A DNA stretch of 64,000 nucleotides from CAZNOG01 sp964574635 (GCA_964574635.1 CAZNOG010000003.1:62001-126000), one strand, 5' to 3'. Shown: positions 23,075 to 34,436, counted from the first letter of the stretch. The notes: generated from the letters alone by a model not told the origin. Translations and numbers: made by a program.

Positions 23075-23908
23075 ATGGGAAAATTGGACTATCAGCTGCT
23101 CGACTTCGGATCCGGACGGAAACTGGAAAGGTTCGGCGAGGTGGTGGTCGATCGGCCGGAAGTGCTGGCGGTTGACGCACCACGCCTGAAACCCTCCGAA
23201 TGGCGGCGAAAGGCCAACGCCGTTTTCACATCCACCGGGGGCCAATCCGGAAAGTGGCAATGGCACACTCCACCACCCCTTTCCTGGGAGATCGTTTATG
23301 CGCATTCCGTTCGTCCGATTTCGGCCCGGCTCAAGCCCGGAAAGTTCAAGCACGTGGGAATCTTCCCCGAGCAGGAAAAACACTGGGATTGGCTGTCCGG
23401 CCACATCACGCCCGGCATGCGCGTGCTCAACCTCTTCGCGTATACCGGCATGGCGAGTTTGGTGGCCGCGGTTTCCGGCGGCGACGTTTTCCACGTCGAT
23501 TCGTCCGGATCGGCCGTGAAGGCCGCCGGGGAAAACGCCAAACACAACGGTTTGAGCAATATCCACTGGGTGGTGGACGATGCGTTGACCTTTTCTCAAA
23601 AAGAGGTGCGACGGGGCCGGACATACGACGTGGTCATCATGGATCCACCTGTGTTCGGCAAGGATAAAAAGGGCGGAAACCACCGCTTGGTCGACCGCAT
23701 TTCTCCACTGGTCGAGACCGCCGCCCGGCTGCTCGTATCGGGTGGAGTTTTGTTGCTGAACACGTATTCCCCGAAAATCACCTTGAAGGAAATGGTTAAT
23801 ACGTGTGAAAAGAAGGGCTTAAAACACAACGATAGCGGCGGTTTGAGCGTTAACGACCCTCACGGGCGCAACTTGGTCTTGAGCAGATACGTCAAAGCCG
23901 TGAAGTAG
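23075..23908 (+). CDS. class I SAM-dependent methyltransferase, RlmI/RlmK-like
   Basis: This 277-residue protein belongs to the 23S rRNA (cytosine) methyltransferase-like group (RlmI type). The SAM-binding motif I is VLNLFAYTGMASLVAAVSGG (about 117-136), followed by VDSSGSAVKAAGENAKHNGL and the catalytic-loop VVIMDPPVFGKDKKGG. The ending LLNTYSP is typical. It lacks the N-terminal PUA domain of E. coli RlmI and instead has a short strand-rich head (LLDFGSGRKLERFGEVVVDRPEVLA). The substrate nucleotide is therefore uncertain. A -7 box lies immediately upstream, so it is probably transcribed alone. Confidence 0.8.
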   Translation: MGKLDYQLLDFGSGRKLERFGEVVVDRPEVLAVDAPRLKPSEWRRKANAVFTSTGGQSGKWQWHTPPPLSWEIVYAHSVRPISARLKPGKFKHVGIFPEQEKHWDWLSGHITPGMRVLNLFAYTGMASLVAAVSGGDVFHVDSSGSAVKAAGENAKHNGLSNIHWVVDDALTFSQKEVRRGRTYDVVIMDPPVFGKDKKGGNHRLVDRISPLVETAARLLVSGGVLLLNTYSPKITLKEMVNTCEKKGLKHNDSGGLSVNDPHGRNLVLSRYVKAVK

Positions 23909-24051
23909 TGTTTGCCCTCGTGCTTTCCAAAGTCGCGGCAGCTTGCGAACTTTGTGAACGACCCGGGCCGGGATCCGCCGTGGGAGAATTATGAAAATCA
24001 TCTGAAAACCCCTACATTCAAGCCGCAATCACGCAAGGAGGTAGAAAGATC

Positions 24052-27000
24052 ATGGAAAAGAGTTACGAGCGACTGATAGAGAAGATCGATGCTTTCACCA
24101 GAAAGTATTACGGCAACCTCATGTTGAAGGGGTTGATCTATTCCGTGGCCATCGCTTTGGCCGTAGTGCTGGTTGCTGCCACCTTGGAGTACTTCGGCCA
24201 TTTTTCGGGAACCGTCCGCGCCTGGATGTTCTTCGGCTTGATGGCGGTATTCGCAGTGTTGGGGGTAAAATACGTGGCCATTCCCGGGCTGCGACTGCTG
24301 AGGTTGGGCAAAGTCATCTCCCACGAAGAGGCTTCTCGCATGATCGGAAAGCATTTTCCCGAAGTGGACGACAAATTGCTGAACACCCTGCAGCTCAAAG
24401 CGCTGTCAGACTCCACCCGGGCCGACACATCCCTGATCGCCGCGGGCATCGAAGAACGGATCAAAGAGCTCAAACCCTTCGTATTTTCGTCGGCCATTAA
24501 GTTTGGTGACAATAGAAAGCACCTCAAATACGTGCTGCCTTCACTGGTTTTGGGCGCCATTCTCCTCGCCATTTCTCCGGCCATCCTCACCGAGGGCACC
24601 AAACGCATCGTTTCCTACGACGTGGATTACAAACCGGCGGCTCCGTTTTCCTTCACTATCATGAACGACGCCTTGGAAGTGCCGCTGAACGAAGATTTCG
24701 AGCTGAAGGTCAAAGCGGAAGGAAACTACGTGCCGGCCGGCATGAATTTGGTTTTGGGTGGCAAGGCCTTCCGCCTTAAACCCTTGGGCAACGGCGAATT
24801 TTCGCATACGTTTCGAAAAGTCAGACGGGAAATTCCCTTCCGCCTGGAAGCCGACGGATACTATTCCGACGACCATTTGCTCGCGGTTCTTCCCAAACCC
24901 CGCGTGGCGAATTTCCGCATCGAACTCGAGTTTCCCGCTTACCTGAATCGAGAAGGGGAGACCGTAAACAATTCCGGAAACATCACCGTGCCGGAGGGCA
25001 CGGTCGCCAAATGGTTGTTTGCGACAAACGACGCCAACGAGCTGTATTTGTCGTTCCCCGATACCACCATGGCCCTTCGCTCCGAGCAGCAAAAATTTAC
25101 GTTTTCAAAGCGGCTTTTCGATCAGGCGCGCTACCGGGTGGCGGCTTCCAACGCTGTGCTGCCTTCGCGTGACACCATGGATTACCGCATCGAGGTGATC
25201 CGAGACGCGTATCCGAAAATTTCCGTGGAGGCGAGCGTGGACTCTACAGACCACAGACGCGTCTACTTCGGGGGTTCCATCAGCGACGACTACGGACTGC
25301 GGGCCCTGAAATTTCACTGCACCATTACGGGCACCGACGGTTTGTCTCGCACCGAATCCACCGATATTCCCATTTCCCGACAAAACCCGCAGGAGTTTTA
25401 CCATTACGTGGATTTCGGCTTGATGGAATTGCAGCCCGGGGATGTACTGACCCACTACTTCGAAGTGTGGGACAACGACGGGGTCAACGGCAGCAAGTCG
25501 AGCAGGACGGGAGCCCAAACCTATCAAGCCCCGACGCAAGAAGAACTTTCCATGCAGCGCGACGCCACGGTGGAATCCATGCAGGACAAAATGGAAGAAA
25601 GCCTGCAAAAAGCGCGGGAGTTGAAGAAAAACCTGGACGATTTCAACAAGGACCTCCTGCAGAAAGACAAAGCCGATTGGCAAGACAAAAAGCGCATTGA
25701 AGACATCCTCAAACAGCAGCAAGACCTCGAGAAAAACGTGGAACAAGTGCGCAAAGACCAAGACCGCCTGAAACAAAACCAAGAGGAGTACGGCGAGCCC
25801 AGCGAGCGCATACTGGAAAAGCAAGCCTTGTTGCAGGAGATGTTCGACGAATTGATGAGCGAGGAGATGAAAGAGCTCTACCGCAAGCTCGAAGAGTTGA
25901 TGGAGGAAATGGACCAGAAGAAGTTGCTCGAAGAAATGGATAACTTCAAGCTCAGCACGGAAGAGCTGGAAAAAGAGCTCGATCGCACGCTGGAAATCTT
26001 CAAGCAACTCGAATTCGAACAGAAGTACGAGCAAACCTTGGACAAGCTTCAGGAATTGGCTGAAGAACAAGAGAAGTTGTCGGAAGAGAGCGATTCTGGA
26101 GAAAGCGATTCCGAAGATCTGAAGCAGCGCCAAGACGAACTGAACGAACAATTCGAGAAACTGAAAGAAGACCTCGAGGATCTGGAAAAGAAAAATTCAG
26201 ATCTGGAGCGCCCCATGGACATGCCCGACACGGCCGAGGAACAGCGGAACATTGAGGAGAACATGGGCAACGCCTCGGAAAACCTCGAAAAAAACAATAA
26301 GAACAAGGCTTCGGAATCCCAGCAAAATGCCGCCGACGGCATGAAGCAAATGCAACAAAAAATGCAGGCTGCCATGGATGCGCAGCAGTCGCAGTCGGCG
26401 CAGGAAGACATGGAATCCCTCCGCGCGCTGTTGGAGAACATCATCCAACTTTCTTTCGACCAGGAAGACATCATGGAAAACTTGCGGATCACGGACGAAA
26501 ACGACCCGCGCTACGTCGAATACGGCCGACGACAAAAGAAACTTGAAGACGACAGCAGAATGGTGGAGGACTCGCTCTTCGCGCTGAGCAAGCGCGTACC
26601 GCAAATCGAATCCATCGTCAACCAAGAGATCGGGGAAGTGAACCGCAACATCGCACGGGCATTGGAGCACATCGGCGAAAGAAAGACCGCCTTGGCTGCC
26701 TCTCACCAACAGTACGCCATGACCTCGTACAACAACCTCGCTCTGCTTCTCGACGAGGCGTTGAAGCAAATGCAACAGGCCATGGCCAACCAAATGCCCG
26801 GAACCGGAAATTGCCAGAATCCCGGTGGCATGGGGGCGAACCCGTCCATGGGCAATATGAGCAAGATGCAAGAGGAGATGGGAAAACGCCTCGAAGAGCT
26901 GAGAAAAGCCATGGAAAAAGGCCAAACCCCGGGTATGGGAAAGCCCGGGATGGGAGGGCAGGGCATGAGCATGGAGCTCGCGAAAATGGCGGCAGAGCAA

Positions 27001-27396
27001 GCTGCGATCCGCAAGGAAATCGAGAAGTTGTCGCGGGAACTCAATCAACGCGGAAAAGGAGAGGGGAAGGGTCTGGAAGATGCGGCCAAACAAATGGAAG
27101 AAGTCGAGCGCGATTTGGTGAACCGGGAAATAACCCGTGAGACCCTGAAGCGCCAACAAGAAATCATGATTCGCCTATTGGAATCCGAAAAAGCCGAACT
27201 CCAAAGGGAATTCGACGACAAAAGGGAAAGCGAAACTCCCGGACATTACGAGCCGGTGCGCCCGGAAGAATACTTGGAATACCGGAGGAAAAAGGCCCGT
27301 GAAATTGAGTTCTTGAGGACGGTTCCACCCGAATTGAAACCTTATTACAGAAATCGGGTTAATGAATATTTTATTAATTTTGAACGCTCACTATGA
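24052..27396 (+). CDS. DUF4175 family large membrane protein with long coiled coil
   Basis: This 1114-residue protein fits DUF4175, found in Bacteroidota and alphaproteobacteria. There are two membrane helices near 25-75 and a third near 158-180 (LPSLVLGAILLAISPAIL). An extracytoplasmic beta-rich domain follows (about 185-490). About 500-960 is extreme charged coiled coil (runs rich in Glu, Lys, Gln, Asp), with Met/Gly-rich segments at about 915-970, and the tail ends in PYYRNRVNEYFINFE. Its function is unknown. It overlaps the ATPase gene by 4 bp (ATGA), so it heads the operon with the RsbW-like ATPase and ybeY. The ATG at 24052 is the first in frame. Confidence 0.85.
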   Translation: MEKSYERLIEKIDAFTRKYYGNLMLKGLIYSVAIALAVVLVAATLEYFGHFSGTVRAWMFFGLMAVFAVLGVKYVAIPGLRLLRLGKVISHEEASRMIGKHFPEVDDKLLNTLQLKALSDSTRADTSLIAAGIEERIKELKPFVFSSAIKFGDNRKHLKYVLPSLVLGAILLAISPAILTEGTKRIVSYDVDYKPAAPFSFTIMNDALEVPLNEDFELKVKAEGNYVPAGMNLVLGGKAFRLKPLGNGEFSHTFRKVRREIPFRLEADGYYSDDHLLAVLPKPRVANFRIELEFPAYLNREGETVNNSGNITVPEGTVAKWLFATNDANELYLSFPDTTMALRSEQQKFTFSKRLFDQARYRVAASNAVLPSRDTMDYRIEVIRDAYPKISVEASVDSTDHRRVYFGGSISDDYGLRALKFHCTITGTDGLSRTESTDIPISRQNPQEFYHYVDFGLMELQPGDVLTHYFEVWDNDGVNGSKSSRTGAQTYQAPTQEELSMQRDATVESMQDKMEESLQKARELKKNLDDFNKDLLQKDKADWQDKKRIEDILKQQQDLEKNVEQVRKDQDRLKQNQEEYGEPSERILEKQALLQEMFDELMSEEMKELYRKLEELMEEMDQKKLLEEMDNFKLSTEELEKELDRTLEIFKQLEFEQKYEQTLDKLQELAEEQEKLSEESDSGESDSEDLKQRQDELNEQFEKLKEDLEDLEKKNSDLERPMDMPDTAEEQRNIEENMGNASENLEKNNKNKASESQQNAADGMKQMQQKMQAAMDAQQSQSAQEDMESLRALLENIIQLSFDQEDIMENLRITDENDPRYVEYGRRQKKLEDDSRMVEDSLFALSKRVPQIESIVNQEIGEVNRNIARALEHIGERKTALAASHQQYAMTSYNNLALLLDEALKQMQQAMANQMPGTGNCQNPGGMGANPSMGNMSKMQEEMGKRLEELRKAMEKGQTPGMGKPGMGGQGMSMELAKMAAEQAAIRKEIEKLSRELNQRGKGEGKGLEDAAKQMEEVERDLVNREITRETLKRQQEIMIRLLESEKAELQREFDDKRESETPGHYEPVRPEEYLEYRRKKAREIEFLRTVPPELKPYYRNRVNEYFINFERSL

Positions 27397-27839
27397 CAAC
27401 CACCACCCAATCTACTGAAATGGAGACCATTGAGTTTGCCTCGCTTGGAGAAAACATTACCGTTGTCGAAAAGCTTATCGACGAGTTGTGCGAAAAAAAT
27501 CAAGTGGCCGAAGAACACTATGGAAATATCCTGATTGCATTGACGGAGGCGGTAAACAATGCCATCTACCACGGCAACAAGCAGGATCCGTCGAAAAAGG
27601 TGATTGTAAAGTACAAAGCCGATAAGGACGAGTTCTTTTTCCGCATAGAGGACGACGGGCCCGGGTTCGATTACGAAAACATTCCCGACCCCACCTCGCC
27701 CGAAAACCTCGAAAAGCCCAACGGCAGGGGAGTGTTCCTCATGCGACAACTCTCCGACGGCATCGAATTCTTCGAAGACGGCCGCATCGTGGAGATGCGT
27801 TTTACCGGTCTTTCCGACCCCATTATCACTCCCGCTTGA
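27393..27839 (+). CDS. RsbW/SpoIIAB-like ATP-binding protein (HATPase_c_2)
   Basis: This 148-residue protein is a stand-alone GHKL ATPase domain. The N box is ALTEAVNNAIYHGN, G1 is DDGPGFD and G2 is NGRGVFLMRQLSDG. Such proteins act as anti-sigma-factor kinases or switch kinases that phosphorylate STAS-domain antagonists, whose phosphate is removed by PP2C phosphatases of SpoIIE type. No STAS protein or alternative sigma factor is in the window, but a SpoIIE phosphatase is encoded at 48745. It overlaps DUF4175 and ybeY by 4 bp each. Whether it is a kinase here is inferred from the family. Confidence 0.85.
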   Translation: MTTTTQSTEMETIEFASLGENITVVEKLIDELCEKNQVAEEHYGNILIALTEAVNNAIYHGNKQDPSKKVIVKYKADKDEFFFRIEDDGPGFDYENIPDPTSPENLEKPNGRGVFLMRQLSDGIEFFEDGRIVEMRFTGLSDPIITPA

Positions 27840-28270
27840 GCGAGCTCCTCCCCGAAGTGGATTTCCATTCCACGGCAGTAAATTTCATCCCGAAGTCCAA
27901 AAGCCAACTCCGCCAATGGATCGTAGATACGTTCCGGGCCGAGAAAAAATCACTGTCTTCCCTCCACTTCATATTCTGCTCCGACGAATACCTGTTGGGC
28001 ATCAATAAAGAATTCCTGGACCACGACGACTACACCGACGTCATCACCTTCGACTACGGCCACGATTCGGAAATCGAAGGGGAAATATACATCAGCGTGG
28101 ATCGCGTCCGCGACAACGCGAATTCAATGGGCCAAAACTTCGACGACGAGTTGCACCGCGTGATGATCCACGGAGTGCTACACCTCTGCGGCTACGGCGA
28201 TTCGAAACCCGAGGACAAGCGCGTCATGACCCAAAAAGAAGATTATTACCTAAATTTGCGTTCTTTTTAA
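27836..28270 (+). CDS. ybeY: endoribonuclease YbeY (16S rRNA maturation)
   Basis: This 144-residue metal-dependent RNase acts in 16S rRNA 3'-end maturation and ribosome quality control. The metal motif is HGVLHLCGYGD with His112 and His116; the third ligand position, His in E. coli, is Asp122, the form I associate with Bacteroidota. DVITFDYG (69-76) and EGEIYIS (81-87) are standard. It begins at a TTG that overlaps the previous stop (TTGA junction), which is translational coupling; no ATG gives the conserved N-terminus. Confidence 0.92.
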   Translation: MSELLPEVDFHSTAVNFIPKSKSQLRQWIVDTFRAEKKSLSSLHFIFCSDEYLLGINKEFLDHDDYTDVITFDYGHDSEIEGEIYISVDRVRDNANSMGQNFDDELHRVMIHGVLHLCGYGDSKPEDKRVMTQKEDYYLNLRSF

Positions 28271-28408
28271 GACGGTGTTTCGCAACGCATTCACCGCAAT
28301 GACCGGATGAAATCCGCAAAGGTCCCCGATGGTACATAATCCCGAACCGTCGATTCTTTCCGGGCCGTTTTCCGAATTGCATTCGGCATTGAACAAAGGG
28401 AAGAAATC

Positions 28409-30298
<1,890 letters not shown>

Positions 30299-30305
30299 GG
30301 AGGAT

Positions 30306-30319
30306 GTTCCACGTGGAAC
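30306..30319. promoter_or_regulatory. parS-like ParB-binding palindrome, site 1
   Basis: GTTCCACGTGGAAC is a perfect 14-bp palindrome, preceded by T, very close to the bacterial parS consensus (TGTTnCACGTGAAACA type). It lies between mnmG and the methyltransferase gene. Confidence 0.75.
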
Positions 30320-30343
30320 CCTTTCAAAGCTCGGATTCATCGT

Positions 30344-31252
30344 ATGGACCAACAAAACGCTTCCACACCTTCGGCTTGTCTTCTCTGCGGCGGGACGGAA
30401 TTCATCGTCCGCCTCACGCTGAAAGACCACACGGTAACCGGCGAAACGTTTGATATCCGCTCATGCAAATTGTGCGGATTTTGTCACACGTCACCCCAGC
30501 CATCGCCGCAGACGATTTCCAAATATTACGATTCCGAAGAGTACGTTTCACACAGCGAAAGCAGAACCGGCATCATAAATTTTCTCTACGGAAAGGTTCA
30601 AAAGCTCAACCTTCAGGACAAATTCCGATGGGTGAAAAAAGATGTTCCACGTGGAACGTGGTTGGATTACGGAGGAGGCGCCGGTGCGTTTATGCAGTAC
30701 GTGCAATCCAAAGGGCAGCCCATCGTGGGGGTGGAACCGGATGAAAAAGCCCGAACTCGAGCCATCGAAAAAGGACTCGATATGCGGCGCCCCGAAGAAG
30801 TGGCCGATATACCGAACGAAGAATTCGCCGCCATCACCCTCTGGCACGTGTTGGAACACATCCACAATCCAAGGGAAGTGTTGGAAACGCTGCGGGACAA
30901 ACTCAAACCGGAAGGGGTGCTCGTAATCGCCCTACCTAACCTCCGTTCCAAAGACGCACACCACTACAAAGAATTCTGGGCGGGATACGACGTGCCCAGG
31001 CACCTTTGGCACTTTAGGGAAAAGGACATCAAAATCCTCGTGCAAACCTCGGGCTTCGAATACCAAACCAAACACCCCATGAAGTTCGACGCGTTTTACG
31101 TGTCCATGCTCAGTGAAAAATACATGAAGTGGGGCTCCCTCACTCGGGGTGTGTGGAACGGATTCCGATCAAACATCCACGCCGCCCTTTCCGGCTACCC
31201 GTATTCCAGCCAAGTTTACGTTTTCAAGAAAGAAAACCGGGTGAAGGAATAA
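30344..31252 (+). CDS. class I SAM-dependent methyltransferase with N-terminal zinc-ribbon-like CxxC pairs
   Basis: This 302-residue protein has CLLCGG and CKLCGF in its first 45 residues, a likely zinc ribbon. A class I methyltransferase domain follows: WLDYGGGAGAFMQYVQSKGQPIVGVEPDEKA is motif I/II, AITLWHVLEHIHNPREVLE is the post-motif, and LKPEGVLVIALPNLRS closes the core. Members with this layout methylate sugars, lipids or small molecules; the substrate cannot be assigned. A second parS-like palindrome (30644-30657) lies in its coding sequence, encoding the DVPRGTW segment just before motif I. The upstream gap to mnmG is 45 bp and includes parS site 1. Confidence 0.8.
   Translation: MDQQNASTPSACLLCGGTEFIVRLTLKDHTVTGETFDIRSCKLCGFCHTSPQPSPQTISKYYDSEEYVSHSESRTGIINFLYGKVQKLNLQDKFRWVKKDVPRGTWLDYGGGAGAFMQYVQSKGQPIVGVEPDEKARTRAIEKGLDMRRPEEVADIPNEEFAAITLWHVLEHIHNPREVLETLRDKLKPEGVLVIALPNLRSKDAHHYKEFWAGYDVPRHLWHFREKDIKILVQTSGFEYQTKHPMKFDAFYVSMLSEKYMKWGSLTRGVWNGFRSNIHAALSGYPYSSQVYVFKKENRVKE
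30644..30657. promoter_or_regulatory. parS-like ParB-binding palindrome, site 2
   Basis: A second exact GTTCCACGTGGAAC, again preceded by T, 338 bp from site 1 and inside a coding region. Placement within a gene is normal for parS sites. Confidence 0.75.
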
Positions 31253-31449
31253 ATTCCCTTCAAAACACCCCTTCGATTACCTTTCCAAAAGGCAATTTCG
31301 CCGTGAAAGGGCCGAATTTCCCACGATCAAAAAGTCCGTGGGGAATGACCCCGCCAAGCACGAGATCTTTAAAATTCCGGGGTGTCCTTTAAAACACTGA
31401 TAATCAGTGCATCAAATAAGAATCTTCGGGATTATCCTCCGCAAAGCCC

Positions 31450-31457
31450 TATATTTG
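31450..31457 (+). promoter_or_regulatory. -7 promoter element of the aldehyde dehydrogenase gene
   Basis: TATATTTG, 14 bp before the ATG at 31472. It rules against the longer in-frame start at 31382. Confidence 0.6.
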
Positions 31458-31471
31458 CAAAAACTTTAGAA

Positions 31472-33028
31472 ATGGAAGCTACTACCCTTACGGATCAAAC
31501 GAACATCCAAGAAATTCTGAAGAAGCTCGGAATTAAAGACACCAACCCCGGGTGTTCCACGGGGAGAAAAAATTTTTCCTCAGGAGAGGAAATTACCAGC
31601 GTATCGCCGGTAGACGGAAAAGAAATCGCCCGCGTGAACACCGGCACCTCCGCCGACTACGAGAAAGTGATGGAAACCGCCCAAGCGGCTTTCGAATCGT
31701 GGAGGATGAAGCCCGCACCCCAAAGAGGGGAGATCGTGCGACAATTCGGAGATAAACTGCGGAAGTACAAAAAAGAACTCGGAGCCCTCGTGTCCTACGA
31801 AATGGGTAAATCCCTGCAGGAAGGCTACGGCGAAGTGCAGGAGATGATCGACATCTGCGATTTCGCGGTGGGACTTTCCCGACAGCTCCACGGGTTCACC
31901 ATGCACAGCGAACGATACAAGCACCGCATGTACGAACAGTACCACCCCCTGGGAGTGGTGGGCATCATCACGGCCTTCAACTTCCCTGTTGCGGTGTGGG
32001 CGTGGAACAGCGCACTCGCATGGGTGTGCGGCGACGTATGCGTGTGGAAACCCTCCGAAAAAGTGCCTCTTTGTTCCATCGCGTGTCAAAACATATTCGC
32101 GGAAGTTCTCGAAGAAAACGACCTGCCGGAAGGGCTGAGCTGCGTGATCAACGGCGATTACAAAGTAGGGGAGTACATGACTTCCGACAAAAGGGTGAGC
32201 CTCGTTTCGGCCACCGGATCCATCCGTATGGGTAAAATCGTGGCCCAAGCCGTGGCGGCACGACTTGGAAAAACCCTGTTGGAACTCGGCGGAAACAACG
32301 CCATGATCATCACCCCGAGCGCCGACCTGAAAATCACCATCCCGGGTGCGGTTTTCGGAGCCGTGGGAACGGCAGGACAGAGGTGCACCAGCACGCGTAG
32401 ATTGATCATCCACGAATCGATTTACGACGATGTGAAAAACTCGCTTGAAAAGGTGTACGGACAGCTGCGCATCGGAAATCCTTTGGACGAAAACAACCAC
32501 ATGGGACCGCTGATTGACAAAGACGCGGTAGACATGTACCTCAACGCCCTGGAAGAAATCAAAAAGCAAGGCGGTAAAATCGTAGTCGAAGGAGGCGTAT
32601 TGGAAGGAGAGGGCTACGAAAGTGGTTGCTACGTGAAGCCGGTCATCGCCGAAGTGGAAAACCACTACGACATCGTTCAGGAAGAGACCTTCGCACCCAT
32701 ATTGTACCTCATCAAGTACAGCGACTTTGACGAAGCGATTGACATGCAAAACGGCGTGGTTCAAGGTCTTTCTTCGGCCATTATGACCACCAACTTGAGG
32801 GAAGCCGAAGAATTCTTGTCTCACCGAGGATCCGATTGCGGAATCGCCAACGTAAACATCGGCACTTCCGGTGCGGAAATCGGCGGTGCATTCGGTGGTG
32901 AAAAAGAAACCGGCGGTGGACGCGAATCCGGCAGCGACGCCTGGAAAGTGTACATGCGCAGACAAACCAACACGATCAACTACAGCAGGGATCTCCCCCT
33001 CGCGCAGGGAATCACCTTTGAACTTTGA
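31472..33028 (+). CDS. ALDH7-type aldehyde dehydrogenase (aminoadipate-semialdehyde dehydrogenase-like)
   Basis: This 518-residue NAD-dependent enzyme closely resembles antiquitin/AASADH, which oxidises 2-aminoadipate 6-semialdehyde (in equilibrium with piperideine-6-carboxylate) in lysine breakdown. The catalytic Cys305 lies in GTAGQRCTSTRR and the general base Glu271 in LLELGGNNA. The family-diagnostic C-terminus is IANVNIGTSGAEIGGAFGGE, then GGGRESGSDAWKVYMRR and INYSRDLPLAQGI. The start at 31472 follows a -7 box. A terminator follows at 33077. No other lysine-catabolic gene is near, so the physiological substrate is inferred from the family. Confidence 0.9.
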   Translation: MEATTLTDQTNIQEILKKLGIKDTNPGCSTGRKNFSSGEEITSVSPVDGKEIARVNTGTSADYEKVMETAQAAFESWRMKPAPQRGEIVRQFGDKLRKYKKELGALVSYEMGKSLQEGYGEVQEMIDICDFAVGLSRQLHGFTMHSERYKHRMYEQYHPLGVVGIITAFNFPVAVWAWNSALAWVCGDVCVWKPSEKVPLCSIACQNIFAEVLEENDLPEGLSCVINGDYKVGEYMTSDKRVSLVSATGSIRMGKIVAQAVAARLGKTLLELGGNNAMIITPSADLKITIPGAVFGAVGTAGQRCTSTRRLIIHESIYDDVKNSLEKVYGQLRIGNPLDENNHMGPLIDKDAVDMYLNALEEIKKQGGKIVVEGGVLEGEGYESGCYVKPVIAEVENHYDIVQEETFAPILYLIKYSDFDEAIDMQNGVVQGLSSAIMTTNLREAEEFLSHRGSDCGIANVNIGTSGAEIGGAFGGEKETGGGRESGSDAWKVYMRRQTNTINYSRDLPLAQGITFEL

Positions 33029-33076
33029 TCCCATGCCCGTCGTTTCAAGTACGACCTAAGCAGATCTGGATTTTGG

Positions 33077-33107
33077 AAGACCCTTGCAATTGTGCAGGGG
33101 TCTTTCC
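33077..33107 (+). terminator. rho-independent terminator after the aldehyde dehydrogenase gene
   Basis: AAGACCCTTGCA pairs with TGCAGGGGTCTT (one G-U) around ATTG, followed by a short T-run. It isolates the dehydrogenase from the next gene. Confidence 0.8.
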
Positions 33108-33113
33108 GTTCAT

Positions 33114-33145
33114 AGACACACCCACAAAAACAAAAAACACCCCTT
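33114..33145 (-). repeat. dispersed short intergenic repeat, copy 2
   Basis: On the minus strand it reads GGGTGTTTTTTGTTTTTGTG followed by GGTG, matching the core of the family. It lies directly after the terminator at 33077-33107. Confidence 0.6.
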
Positions 33146-33197
33146 CGCACCACTCGCGCGGAAAAATAGTTTTACATTTCATTCAAATAAACTCGAC

Positions 33198-34436
33198 ATG
33201 CGGTATTTCGGACTACTCTTGATCTTTCTGGCGGCTTGCGGAGAACCACCGCAAAATGAGGAAGTGGAACTCAAGCACGAAAAGCTCGCGCCGGGGCCAT
33301 GGCGTTTTACCCTCGATTTGAACGGCACGGAACTGCCTTTCCAAGCGGAAGTCAGACTCACGGGATACGGCGAATTCGACGTGGAAATACGCAACGCCCA
33401 AGAGCGGCTCGTCGCGGAAGACGGCAAAATCGTCGGGGATTCCATCTTCTTTACCATGCCGCTTTTCGATTCGGAATTTCGCGGTCACGTGGAAAGCCCT
33501 CACCTCATCACGGGGTATTGGTACAATTACACGCGAGATGATTACCGCATTCCCTTCGTGGCCGAACACGGGAAGGAATACCGTTTTTCGCCCCGGGGCG
33601 ACGACGTGGACATTCCGAACAGGTACAAAATCACGGTTTCACCGCCTAATGCCGACCCTTACACGGCCGTACTTTTGGTGAATAAGGACAGCTCCAACAC
33701 GTACACCGGGACGGTGATGAGGGAAACCGGGGACTACCGGTTCCTCGAAGGCGCGGTGATACAAGACAAGCTGTACCTAAGCATGTTCAACGGAAATCAA
33801 GCGTATTACTTTTCAGCGGAAATCGCCGATGACGCCTTGGTGAACGGGGAATATCTCTCGGGAAACCACTACCGCGCAACCTGGGAAGGCGTAGTCGATT
33901 CCACTTACTTTCCTCCCGACCCGACGAAAATGGCGCGATTGAAAGAAGGGGTGGAGCGAATCGACTTTTCCCTGCCTAATCAATACGGGGAAGTGATGAC
34001 CTGGGAAGACATGAATTACGACGGAAAGGTGGTGGTGATCGAAATCACCGGCAGTTGGTGCCCGAATTGCCTGGACGCCAAACGCGCCATTCACCGATTG
34101 TTCGAAGAGTTCGACGCCGACGAAGTCGCTTTCTTGCCCATCAATTTCGAGATCAGCGACAGCTTGTCCCGCGTTTTGCCGTCCATTCTTCGCATGCAGC
34201 GGGCGACGGGCGGAGAGATGCCCTTCCTTTTCGGGGGCAAAGCGACGAGGGAAAACGTAGAAGCCGCTCTACCGATGTTGGAGGGGTTCCGCGCGTATCC
34301 CACGTTGATCTTCGTGGATAAACAAGGCAAAGTCGCTCGGATTTACACCGGGTTTTACGGCCCCGGTACCGGCGCGCATTATGACAACTTCATGCGCGAC
34401 ACCCACGAGTTGCTGAAGCGACTGGTGGATGCATAA
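33198..34436 (+). CDS. TlpA-like thioredoxin-domain lipoprotein
   Basis: This 412-residue lipoprotein has the lipobox LAAC (Cys14). Residues about 30-240 form a beta-rich N-terminal domain of the kind that precedes TlpA domains in Bacteroidota, and about 255-410 form a thioredoxin fold with the active-site motif WCPNC (Cys288, Cys291) and a cis-Pro near YPTLIFVDKQG. It probably reduces or rearranges disulfides in the envelope, or delivers reductant to a partner. The start at 33198 gives a clean lipoprotein signal, whereas the longer frame begins before the repeat. It converges with the M28 peptidase gene across 21 bp. Confidence 0.85.
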   Translation: MRYFGLLLIFLAACGEPPQNEEVELKHEKLAPGPWRFTLDLNGTELPFQAEVRLTGYGEFDVEIRNAQERLVAEDGKIVGDSIFFTMPLFDSEFRGHVESPHLITGYWYNYTRDDYRIPFVAEHGKEYRFSPRGDDVDIPNRYKITVSPPNADPYTAVLLVNKDSSNTYTGTVMRETGDYRFLEGAVIQDKLYLSMFNGNQAYYFSAEIADDALVNGEYLSGNHYRATWEGVVDSTYFPPDPTKMARLKEGVERIDFSLPNQYGEVMTWEDMNYDGKVVVIEITGSWCPNCLDAKRAIHRLFEEFDADEVAFLPINFEISDSLSRVLPSILRMQRATGGEMPFLFGGKATRENVEAALPMLEGFRAYPTLIFVDKQGKVARIYTGFYGPGTGAHYDNFMRDTHELLKRLVDA

